From an uncultured Opitutia bacterium (lineage in GTDB: Bacteria; Verrucomicrobiota; Verrucomicrobiia; Opitutales; Opitutaceae), in assembly GCA_903902745.1 (NCBI GenBank), contig CAIUWA010000029.1:1-38638 (forward strand): a stretch of 38,638 nucleotides of DNA, written 5' to 3'. Below, piece after piece: positions 25,336-32,829 of this stretch; position 1 is the first letter of the stretch; each line of letters opens with the position of its first letter. The notes beneath the pieces are model-generated. The model made no database searches and had not been told where the DNA came from. It was given only the letters and a program-made list of their open reading frames with translations. A program made the position numbers and the translations under genes.

Positions 25336-26655
25336 ATGGCAACGTTTCAGACCCTGCCCGGTTTCCGGGAATTTTATCCTGAGGACTTGGCGCGCCGGAA
25401 TCATGTTTTCCGGCTGTGGCGGCGGACGGCCGGGGCTTTTGGCTTCGCCGAGTACGACGCCCCCGTCCTTGAGCCCCTCGAGCTCTACAAGGCGAAGTCC
25501 GGGGACGAAATCGAAAACCAGCTTTTCAATTTTACGGACAAGGGCGGCCGGGAAGTCGCCTTGCGGCCGGAGATGACCCCGACCGTGTGCCGGCTGGTCG
25601 GAGCCCGGGCGAGCGCACTGAAGCGTCCCATCAAGTGGTTCAGCATCGCGGAATTTTACCGCTATGAACGCATGCAAAAGGGCCGGGGCCGGTGCTTCTC
25701 CCAATTTAACGCCGACATCTTTGGCGAGGCCGGTCCCGAGGCCGAGATCGAGCTCATCGCGCTGTTGGTGCAGTGCCTGTGCGGGTTCGGCCTCACCGAG
25801 CAGGATTTTTATGTACGGCTGAGCGACCGCAACCTGTGGTTCTATTATCTTGAGACGCTCGGCCTCGACGAGCCCCGCATCCGCGCGGTGCTGGGTGCCG
25901 TGGATCGTTATGAGAAACATGGCGATGACGCCTTCAAGGGATACTCGGAGCAATTCGGACCGCTGGCATCGGACCTGAAGGGCAAGATCCTTGCCTTCCT
26001 GCAGATCAAGTCGCTTGACGCGCTCGAGCAGGTACTCGCGGCCTCCGGCGGGGAAAAACTGGCTGCGCGCCTCACGGACTGGCGCAGGCTTCTGGACGGC
26101 CTTGCCGCCATGGGCCTCGCAAGCTTCATTCAGGTCGATCTTGGCGTGGTGCGCGGTTTAGCCTACTACACCGGCTTTGTGTTCGAGGCTTTCGACCGAA
26201 AAGGTGAGCTGCGCGCGCTGGCGGGAGGAGGGCGCTATGATGACTTGGTGGAAAAGCTGGGCGGGCCCGCGCTCCCGGCGACGGGGTTTGCGATCGGCGA
26301 CATGACCTTTGCCTTGTTGCTCGAGCAACGGGGGCTGGTGCCGAATCTGGTCCAGGCCGCGGACATTTATTGCGTGATCGGCGGGGCCGCGGAAAGGAAG
26401 GCAGCGTTTGCCGATATCCAAGCGCTGCGCGCCGCGGGCTACCGGGTCGATTATCCACTCAAGGAGGTGGCCTTCGGCAAACAGTTCAAGGCCGCGGCCG
26501 AGTCGGGGGCGAGGATCGCCCTGATCTACGGCACCGACGAACTCGCGAAGGGTGTGGTCAAGCTGCGCGACCTTACCGAGCGCAGCGAGCGCGACGTGCC
26601 GCGGGACCAAGTCCTGGCCATGGTGCGGGACTCCATCAGCGGCCAAACCGGGTAA
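25336..26655 (+). CDS. hisS: Histidyl-tRNA synthetase
   Basis: The protein has 439 residues from ATG 25336 (MATFQTLPGFREFYPED); a GTG at 25312 is in frame but less likely. Class II synthetase features: RPEMTPTV at 78-85, motif 2 FYRYERMQKGRGR and FSQFNADIFG, the histidine-specific stretch VRGLAYYTGFVFEAF, motif 3 GGGRYDDLV, and a C-terminal anticodon-binding domain ending in VKLRDL. It charges tRNA-His with histidine. The HisZ regulatory paralogue is less likely because the anticodon-binding domain is present. It converges on cdd with a REP-like palindrome between them. Confidence 0.95.
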   Translation: MATFQTLPGFREFYPEDLARRNHVFRLWRRTAGAFGFAEYDAPVLEPLELYKAKSGDEIENQLFNFTDKGGREVALRPEMTPTVCRLVGARASALKRPIKWFSIAEFYRYERMQKGRGRCFSQFNADIFGEAGPEAEIELIALLVQCLCGFGLTEQDFYVRLSDRNLWFYYLETLGLDEPRIRAVLGAVDRYEKHGDDAFKGYSEQFGPLASDLKGKILAFLQIKSLDALEQVLAASGGEKLAARLTDWRRLLDGLAAMGLASFIQVDLGVVRGLAYYTGFVFEAFDRKGELRALAGGGRYDDLVEKLGGPALPATGFAIGDMTFALLLEQRGLVPNLVQAADIYCVIGGAAERKAAFADIQALRAAGYRVDYPLKEVAFGKQFKAAAESGARIALIYGTDELAKGVVKLRDLTERSERDVPRDQVLAMVRDSISGQTG

Positions 26656-26674
26656 CCTTCCCGGATTAGTTGAA

Positions 26675-26746
26675 CTGTAGGAGCGGCTTTATGCCGCGAT
26701 GCTGGATCTGCCCAGCGCCCATCGCGGCATAAAGCCGCTCCTACAG
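26675..26746. repeat. REP/BIME-like perfect palindrome, copy 1
   Basis: Two perfect 26-bp inverted arms (26675-26700 and 26721-26746) begin with CTGTAGGAGCGGCTTTATGC and surround a 20-base loop. The TGTAGGAGCGGCTT core matches, from memory, REP elements common in Pseudomonas and Xanthomonas. It sits between the convergent hisS and cdd genes, where its hairpin could also act as a transcript end. A second copy is at 36924-36996. Confidence 0.9.
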
Positions 26747-26775
26747 TCGAGCACGGGCAAACTGACCCATTACTG

Positions 26776-27189
26776 CTATTTCAGATCCTTCGGCCCGAAA
26801 GCGGCGGGAAGGAGCTGAGCAAGCGGAAGCTCCGTGCGCTTTCCGCCTTTGCAGATGCTGATGACCACGGCCTTGGGGCCGAACTCGTGGATGACTTGCC
26901 GGCAGGCGCCGCAAGGCATCTTCGGGTCCGGGGTGGGAGTGTAGACGGCCACTGCCCTGATCTTACGTTCGCCCGCGGCGACCGCGGTGAAGAGGGCGGT
27001 GCGCTCGGCGCAGTTGCAAAGGCCGTAGGAGGCATTCTCGACATTGCAGCCGGCAAAGATTTTTCCTGAACCCGTGAGCACGGCCGCGCCGACGCGGAAT
27101 CGGGAGTAGGGCGCGTAGGCCGTCCCGGCGGCGCGACGGGCCGCTTGCTCGAGGCGACGGCGGGCAGAAGAGGTGAGGTTCAGGCTCAT
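26776..27189 (-). CDS. cdd: Cytidine deaminase
   Basis: The protein has 137 residues from ATG 27189. Zinc and catalytic motifs are complete: C60-A61-E62 (NCAERTALF), C93 and C96 (PCGACRQVI). YAPYSRFRVGAAV and GCNVENASYGLCNCAE are typical of the short tetrameric Cdd type. It deaminates cytidine and deoxycytidine to uridine forms in pyrimidine salvage. Its start lies 62 bases from the divergently transcribed dGTPase-like gene, pairing two nucleotide-metabolism genes around one short promoter region. Confidence 0.95.
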   Translation of the reverse strand: MSLNLTSSARRRLEQAARRAAGTAYAPYSRFRVGAAVLTGSGKIFAGCNVENASYGLCNCAERTALFTAVAAGERKIRAVAVYTPTPDPKMPCGACRQVIHEFGPKAVVISICKGGKRTELPLAQLLPAAFGPKDLK

Positions 27190-27251
27190 TTTGGCGGACT
27201 CTAAGTGTTTGCATCGTGCGACCGTTGGCTTTCGTGTCGAAGCCAAATCCG

Positions 27252-28520
27252 ATGGGTAACCGATTCTACAACGCCTTTGACAGCGAGACGCAGGGCGGGG
27301 GCCGCAAGCCTGACTATCGCAGTGCGTTCCAGATCGACCGCGACCGCATCATCCACGCCCACGCCTTCCGGAAGCTCCAGTCGAAGACCCAGGTGTTCCT
27401 CTCGGGCGAATACGATTTCTATCGCACACGGCTCACGCACTCGATGGAGGTCGCCCAGATCGGGCGCTCAATTTGTCATTTTCTACGCACCCAGGGCGGT
27501 CTCCTGTCGGACGATTTCTATATCGACAGTGATCTGGTCGAGGGCGTGTGCCTCGCGCACGACCTGGGCCATCCACCCTTTGGTCACTCGGGCGAGCGCA
27601 CGCTGCAGGAGCTCATGGTCAAATGGGGTGGCTTCGAGGGCAATGCACAGACGCTGCATCTGCTCACCGAAACGATCTACGAGAGCGAGGCCGGGGTGCG
27701 CGGCATGCAGGCGACGCGGGCACTGCTGGACGGAGTGCTGAAATACAAGAAGCTCTTTAGCGAGTATCCCACGGCGCCGCAGAATCACTTTCTCTATGAT
27801 CCCCAGGCGACGGTGCGCGCGTTCGTCTTCGGTGACGCCGCCATCCCCGCAGACCTTCACGTCGGCGAAAAACTGAATGCCTTCAAGAGCGTCGAGTGCC
27901 AGATCATGGACTGGGCCGACGATGCGGCGTATTCGCTGAACGACATCGTGGACGGCGTGAAGGCGGGCTTCCTCACGTTCGAGCGCATCGAGGCTTGGGC
28001 GGCGGGCGAGGCGATGGATGCGGAGCGCCAGCACCTGCTGGACCAATTGTTCACCGCGATGCGCGGTGACCGGTTGGAAAATGTTTTCTCGATGAAGATC
28101 GGCGGATTCATCACTGCTTGCCGGTTGCGTGAGCGTGACAACTTCATGGCCGGAAAAACCAACCGCTACCGCTTTGAACTGGTCGTCGCTCCCGAGGCCG
28201 AGCGCGAGGCGGCGTTCTTCAAGAAGCTTGCCAACGACATCATTTTTGAGAGCCCCCAGCTCCAGCAGATGGAACACAAGGCGCGCCGGGTCCTGTTCCA
28301 GCTCTGGGAATCATCCTGGCGCAATTACGTCGAGAAGGAGTCGCGGGTGATCAACATCCTGCCGCCGCGGGTCGGACGGTTGATCGATGCCGAAAAGACG
28401 CCGGCGGGGAAGGCGCGGCAGATCTGCGACTGGCTGGCCGGATTGACCGATGGAATGATCGTCCGCACGTACCGCCGGCTGTTCGATCCCGAGTTCGGCT
28501 CCATTCGCGATCTGAGCTGA
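27252..28520 (+). CDS. dGTPase-like HD-domain deoxynucleotide triphosphohydrolase
   Basis: The protein has 422 residues from ATG 27252 (MGNRFYNAFDSETQ); GTG 27216 is an in-frame alternative. The HD domain has H63 in YRTRLTHSMEVAQI, the HD pair H103-D104 in LAHDLGHPPFGHSGE, and MDWADDAAYSLNDIVDG further on, all typical of Dgt/dNTPase proteins. These enzymes cut dNTPs to deoxynucleoside and triphosphate, adjusting the dNTP pool or limiting phages. Substrate preference cannot be read. It is divergent from cdd. Confidence 0.9.
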   Translation: MGNRFYNAFDSETQGGGRKPDYRSAFQIDRDRIIHAHAFRKLQSKTQVFLSGEYDFYRTRLTHSMEVAQIGRSICHFLRTQGGLLSDDFYIDSDLVEGVCLAHDLGHPPFGHSGERTLQELMVKWGGFEGNAQTLHLLTETIYESEAGVRGMQATRALLDGVLKYKKLFSEYPTAPQNHFLYDPQATVRAFVFGDAAIPADLHVGEKLNAFKSVECQIMDWADDAAYSLNDIVDGVKAGFLTFERIEAWAAGEAMDAERQHLLDQLFTAMRGDRLENVFSMKIGGFITACRLRERDNFMAGKTNRYRFELVVAPEAEREAAFFKKLANDIIFESPQLQQMEHKARRVLFQLWESSWRNYVEKESRVINILPPRVGRLIDAEKTPAGKARQICDWLAGLTDGMIVRTYRRLFDPEFGSIRDLS

Positions 28521-28574
28521 GCGCCGGGGTGGAAGCATACTTCGGCAGTCCCGTTCTCAGCTGGAGCAAGACAG

Positions 28575-28738
28575 GCGGATTTTCCGCGGATTTCGCGGAT
28601 AAACACGGATAGGGAAGTAGGGATTCAAAACGTGATCACCCAAGGCTACTCAATCTGGCACGTGATTGAAGCTGCCGGATGAATCCGTGATTTTGATTCT
28701 GAACTATCCGCGTCCATCCGCATCATCCGCGGTTTCCT
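28575..28738. repeat. Imperfect inverted repeat with CCGCGGAT/CGCGGAT units
   Basis: The 233-base gap after the dGTPase-like gene holds a 38-base block at 28575-28612 (TTTTCCGCGGATTTCGCGGA and onward to CACGGATAG). An inverted, imperfect counterpart lies at 28703-28738 (ACTATCCGCGTCCATCCGC, CATCATCCGCGG). About 90 bases lie between them. CGCGGAT units repeat within each arm. No coding potential is seen. It may be a small non-autonomous dispersed element. Confidence 0.6.
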
Positions 28739-28753
28739 ACTGCACTAGTCCGC

Positions 28754-31243
28754 TCAGGGTTTCGGATCTTTTGGCGTAAGGGCCACGCGGAGGGCTTCTT
28801 GTTTCTCGCCGGTGGCGATGAAGAGGGTCTCCGAGAACTTCCGGTAGCCGGCAATCTCGTCATAAATGCTGCCGCCCTTGAGCGCGTTCAGGCCGAGGCC
28901 CGCCAGATACTGCAGCCGCAGGTTCCGATCCCGGTTGATCTGGGCGTCCTTCATATAGGGTCCAAGGTCGGAGGCTTGGCCACCGTAAGTGCTCAACAGT
29001 GCCACGGCCGAACCAAAACCCAGCTCGTTGAGCGAAGAGGCCACCCGTTCATAGGCGGGGAGCTCAAGGCGCTTTTGCAGGGCGTCGACGTCGATTTTCA
29101 GCGGTTCGACCTGGCCCATGAGAACGAGGTCGTAGCCCACGCCGCTGTTGTCGTTGCTCCAGATGACGCCGTGCGGAAACACCTCGAAGAAGGTCGCGAT
29201 CTCACTCTTCACCGCCTCGACGTTGCTTTCGTAGAGCGGCACCCACTGGGTGATCAAGCCGCCGGGATTCAGGTGCTGTTTGCACAACTCGAAGTACTCC
29301 TTGGAGTAAAGCGTGGCGGCACCCTTGACCCAGGGATGGATCGGGTCGGAGGTGATGATGTCGAACTTTTCCTGTGTCGTGAGAATGTAGTGGCGGGCAT
29401 CATCGTAATGCACGGTCACGTGCGGATCATGCACGACATTGTAGTTTTGCGGGCCGAAATACTGGGCCACGACCTGGGGGATCAACGGCTCGATCTCGCA
29501 GATGACCTCGCGCACGAGGGTGGGGTGCAGCACGAAGGAACCGGCGGTCACGCCCGCGCCACAGCCCACGACGAGCACGGAGCGCGGGTTGGGGTGCAGC
29601 AGGGCGGGGATGTGGCCCAGCATGCGCTGCAGCCGCATATCCTGCGGCTCGCTGGAGGCCTCGACCTTGCCGCTGACGTGGAAATTCCTGGAGCCGGAAC
29701 TCAGCTCGGTGACGGCGACCGATGAATTCATGCCCTCGCCAACATAAAGCATCTTGGACCGGCCCGAGCGGATCTCACCTTCCCAGCTGGGCAGGTACCG
29801 CCCATAGGCCACAACGCCCCAGGGAATCTTGGGCAGGTTCAGGGCCAGAAAGCCTGCGATTCCTGCGATGACCAGAAAAGCGATTGTGGAAATACTCCTG
29901 AATTGCGGCTGTCCGGCGGTGGAACCGGCAGCCCGTGCCCAGAAGGAAGGCACAAGCGCCACGAGCGCGGAAATAGCTGATAGCACGATCAGGATTTGCT
30001 GGGACTGCTGGGTGCCCTTCCATCCGATCATCAGGACACTAAACCCGATGGCGCCAATGATGGCCCCGACGGTATTGGCCGCATAGACCCGGCTGACGAG
30101 CCTTCCCGGATCCTGTCCCTGTGAAGCCACTGCGGCCAACGCCAGCGGAAAGCTGGCTCCCCACAAAATAGCCGAGGGGAGAATGACCCAGCAGCAACGC
30201 ACCAGATCGAATTGAAAATTCAGCCAGGGATTGGTGGAGAGGCCGGGATCGATCGGCCAATAGGGGAGCGACTGCGCGATCATGTAGGCCGCCCAGGAGA
30301 TCGCGAGGGTGAGCAGCAGCTGGCAGCAGCCCAGGGCGGCCCGTGGACTGGAGAGCTGGCGTCCCACGAGGGAACCAAGGCTGCTGCCAATTCCGAGGCC
30401 CAGGAGAAACACGGCCAGAATGATTGAAAAGGTGTAGACCGTCGCACCGAGCATCAGGGACAGCAGTCGGGTCCAGATCACTTCCGCGCCCAAGGCGCAC
30501 AATCCGGACAGCGCAATGGTGACATGCACCAGGCCGAGGCCCGCCGGACGCGCGGGTGGAGTGTCCGCGCTGGAGACCGGGTCTGCCGGTTCATGGGGAG
30601 TCAGGACGGCCAGTCCAAGGCCAACCAAGGCCACGAGTCCATTGAGGGCTGCAGCCACATAGGTGGCCACCGCCATGTCATGAATCCTCAGCAGGTAGAA
30701 GCCGGCCAGCAGGCAGCCGAACACGGCGCCGGCAATGTTGCCGCCATAAAAAAAACCGAGCCAGGCCACACCCCGAGGCGTGGTTTCAACCCAGCGGGCG
30801 ATGGCCGGCAGCGTTGCGCCCATGAGGAGCGTCGGGGGCAGGAGGCACAGGGCCGCGACGAAGGCGCGCCCGGGAATTCCCGCCAGGCTGGAAACGACAT
30901 TCGCCGTATAAAGCCGGTCCACGTAGGGCACGCCAAACAACACGGCGATGCCGATCAGGCCGATGCCGAGCTCCAGCAGCGCATAAACCCGCAAGGGATG
31001 CTTCGCAGTGGAAATGAAGCGTGGCAGAAGGAGGCTGCCCAGGCACATTCCGCCCATGAAGGTGCCCAGCAAAATCCCGAGTGAAACGGCGGAGGAACCG
31101 ATCACCAGCTGCAGCAGCTGGAACCAGACGATCTCGTAGATCAGCGCGGAACAACCGCTGCCAATGAACAGCACCACCAGCAAGGGAAGGAACCGCTGGG
31201 CGGCGGATGAATTGGCCGGCTGCGCCGGGGCTTGGTCAGTCAT
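28754..31243 (-). CDS. Membrane fusion protein: duplicated multi-helix domain plus spermidine-synthase-like domain
   Basis: This 829-residue protein has residues 18-475 as a polytopic membrane region of two homologous halves: the stretch at about 28-70 (CSALIYEIVWFQLLQLVIGS) resembles that at about 245-287 (LCALGAEVIWTRLLSLMLGA). From about 497 a soluble spermidine-synthase-like Rossmann domain follows, with nucleotide-binding GCGAGVTAG at 560-568, EIEPLIPQV, TSDPIHPW and YSKEYFELCKQHLNPGG. Annotation pipelines call such proteins fused MFS/spermidine synthases; the true substrate is not established for most members. The C-terminal 130 residues are extra. A 177-base gap separates it from the DUF1552 gene. 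Confidence 0.85.
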   Translation of the reverse strand: MTDQAPAQPANSSAAQRFLPLLVVLFIGSGCSALIYEIVWFQLLQLVIGSSAVSLGILLGTFMGGMCLGSLLLPRFISTAKHPLRVYALLELGIGLIGIAVLFGVPYVDRLYTANVVSSLAGIPGRAFVAALCLLPPTLLMGATLPAIARWVETTPRGVAWLGFFYGGNIAGAVFGCLLAGFYLLRIHDMAVATYVAAALNGLVALVGLGLAVLTPHEPADPVSSADTPPARPAGLGLVHVTIALSGLCALGAEVIWTRLLSLMLGATVYTFSIILAVFLLGLGIGSSLGSLVGRQLSSPRAALGCCQLLLTLAISWAAYMIAQSLPYWPIDPGLSTNPWLNFQFDLVRCCWVILPSAILWGASFPLALAAVASQGQDPGRLVSRVYAANTVGAIIGAIGFSVLMIGWKGTQQSQQILIVLSAISALVALVPSFWARAAGSTAGQPQFRSISTIAFLVIAGIAGFLALNLPKIPWGVVAYGRYLPSWEGEIRSGRSKMLYVGEGMNSSVAVTELSSGSRNFHVSGKVEASSEPQDMRLQRMLGHIPALLHPNPRSVLVVGCGAGVTAGSFVLHPTLVREVICEIEPLIPQVVAQYFGPQNYNVVHDPHVTVHYDDARHYILTTQEKFDIITSDPIHPWVKGAATLYSKEYFELCKQHLNPGGLITQWVPLYESNVEAVKSEIATFFEVFPHGVIWSNDNSGVGYDLVLMGQVEPLKIDVDALQKRLELPAYERVASSLNELGFGSAVALLSTYGGQASDLGPYMKDAQINRDRNLRLQYLAGLGLNALKGGSIYDEIAGYRKFSETLFIATGEKQEALRVALTPKDPKP

Positions 31244-31420
31244 GGTTGTTCAGCAGCTGCGTCTTTTTAGCGGAAGGGATGGGGTGGCTCCAAGCTTGTC
31301 GCGGACGAAACCGGCGGCGCACTCTTACTGGTGCGAATCCGGACTTCCGCTCCCCGGCGCCCTTGGTGCGGTCGGTAGATTCCCGGAGCGCAAGAGCAGT
31401 GCTGGGGCTTGGGGTGGAGC

Positions 31421-32785
31421 CTAGGCCGTATGGCGGAAAATATTGTCCAGCTTGCCGGTGCTGTCGCCGATCTTCTCGGTGGGCACGCCGGCGGTTTCGA
31501 TCATGGACCGGTAGAGATTGGTCAGCGGGGTCTTGTCGTCCACCCTGACGTGCCGGCCGGGCTTGACGGCGCCGCCGCCGGATCCCGCGACCAGGATCGG
31601 CAGGTTTTCGTGGAGGTGCTGGTTGCCGTCGCTGATGCCGCTGCCGTAGGTGATGAGGCAATTGTCGAGCAGCGTGCCATTGCCCTCCTTAACCGATTTC
31701 AAGCGGTTGAGGAAGTAGCCAAACTGGGTGATGTGAAAGCGATTGATCTGGGCGAGCTTGGCCTTCTTCTCCTCGTCGTTGCGGTGGTGGGAAAGGTCGT
31801 GGTGGCCGTCCTTGATGCCGATGAACGGATAGGGCCGGTTGCTGCCATCGTGCGCCATGATGAAGGTCGAGATGCGCGTGCTGTCGGTCTGGAACGCCAG
31901 GGTCATGATGTCGAACATCAGCCGGAGCTGCTCCTCGTAATTCTCGAACATCTCGGGGGCCACGACGCCGGCCGGCACCTTGGCGGGAAACTTCTCCGCG
32001 CGCTCGATGCGCTGCTCGATTTCGCGCACCGCGGTGAGGTACTCGTCGAGCTTGCGGCGGTCGGTGGCGCCGAGAGTACCGCCGAGGCGCTTGGCGTCGT
32101 CGAAGACGAAGTCGAGCACGCTCCGGTTGTAGAGGGCGCGCTTGGCGCTGGCTTCCTTGGAGCGGGCGGAATCACCGTTGCCGAACAGGCGTTCGAATGC
32201 GGCACGCGGGTCGACCTCCGGGTTGACCGGCATGGTTTCCGACTTCCAGGAAAGGTTGAACTGGTAGGCGCAGCTGTAGCCGGAATCACAGGAGCCCGCG
32301 CGCTGGCCGCCGTCGCAGCTCAGTTCCAGCGAAGGCAACCGGGTTTCGCGGCCGATCTTGTTGGCGGCGATCTGGTCAACGGAGATGCCCGCCTTGATGT
32401 CGGCGCCCGCGGTCTTCCGCGGATGGCAGCCGGTGAGATAGCTGGCCGAGGCCCGGGCGTGGTCGCCGCCGCCGTCGCCGAGGGAATTGCCCTGCGCGTT
32501 GGCGAGGCCGGTGATGACCGTGAAATCCTTCCGGTAATCCTTCAGCGGCTCCAGGATCATCGGCAGGTCGAAATTCTCGCCCACGACCTGCGGGGTCCAG
32601 TCGGCCATGTTTTTGCCCTGCGGCACGTAGAGCCAGGCCACGCGCTTGGGAAAAGCGTCGGTCGTTTCGCCACCTGCGGCGGCCAAGGCCCGCAGCGGGA
32701 GCATGGCATCAAGCACGGGGAGGGCGACAACCGTTCCTAGGCCGCGCAGGAAGGTGCGGCGGGGCATTGACCAATGGTTACTCAT
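31421..32785 (-). CDS. Tat-exported DUF1552 protein
   Basis: This 454-residue protein has a twin-arginine signal MPRRTFLRGLG (RR at 9-10) and hydrophobic stretch to about residue 36. The DUF1552 body shows RVAWLYVPQGKNMADWTP, a metal-like DHARASASYLTGCHP, LPSLELSCDGGQRAGSCDSGY, MAHDGSNR, GIKDGHHDLSHH and NCLITYGSGISDGNQH, resembling the sulfatase/phosphatase-like DUF1501 group. The many His and Asp residues suggest metal binding. DUF1552 genes regularly sit beside DUF1592-type cytochromes in Planctomycetes and Verrucomicrobia; function is not established. It starts 44 bases after the upstream DUF1592 gene. Confidence 0.9.
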   Translation of the reverse strand: MSNHWSMPRRTFLRGLGTVVALPVLDAMLPLRALAAAGGETTDAFPKRVAWLYVPQGKNMADWTPQVVGENFDLPMILEPLKDYRKDFTVITGLANAQGNSLGDGGGDHARASASYLTGCHPRKTAGADIKAGISVDQIAANKIGRETRLPSLELSCDGGQRAGSCDSGYSCAYQFNLSWKSETMPVNPEVDPRAAFERLFGNGDSARSKEASAKRALYNRSVLDFVFDDAKRLGGTLGATDRRKLDEYLTAVREIEQRIERAEKFPAKVPAGVVAPEMFENYEEQLRLMFDIMTLAFQTDSTRISTFIMAHDGSNRPYPFIGIKDGHHDLSHHRNDEEKKAKLAQINRFHITQFGYFLNRLKSVKEGNGTLLDNCLITYGSGISDGNQHLHENLPILVAGSGGGAVKPGRHVRVDDKTPLTNLYRSMIETAGVPTEKIGDSTGKLDNIFRHTA

Positions 32786-32829
32786 GGCGCGGCGGGGATT
32801 GAGGGGGTGGGAAGGGCAAAAAATTGCGA

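Noticed and set aside
26675-26746. CRISPR repeat or tRNA-like hairpin
   Set aside because: Only a single palindromic unit with a 20-base loop is present, without repeated spacers or tRNA features; a REP element explains it.
31244-31420. Possible riboswitch or small RNA upstream of the membrane fusion gene
   Set aside because: Several short complementary segments exist, but I recognise no known riboswitch core and no terminator.
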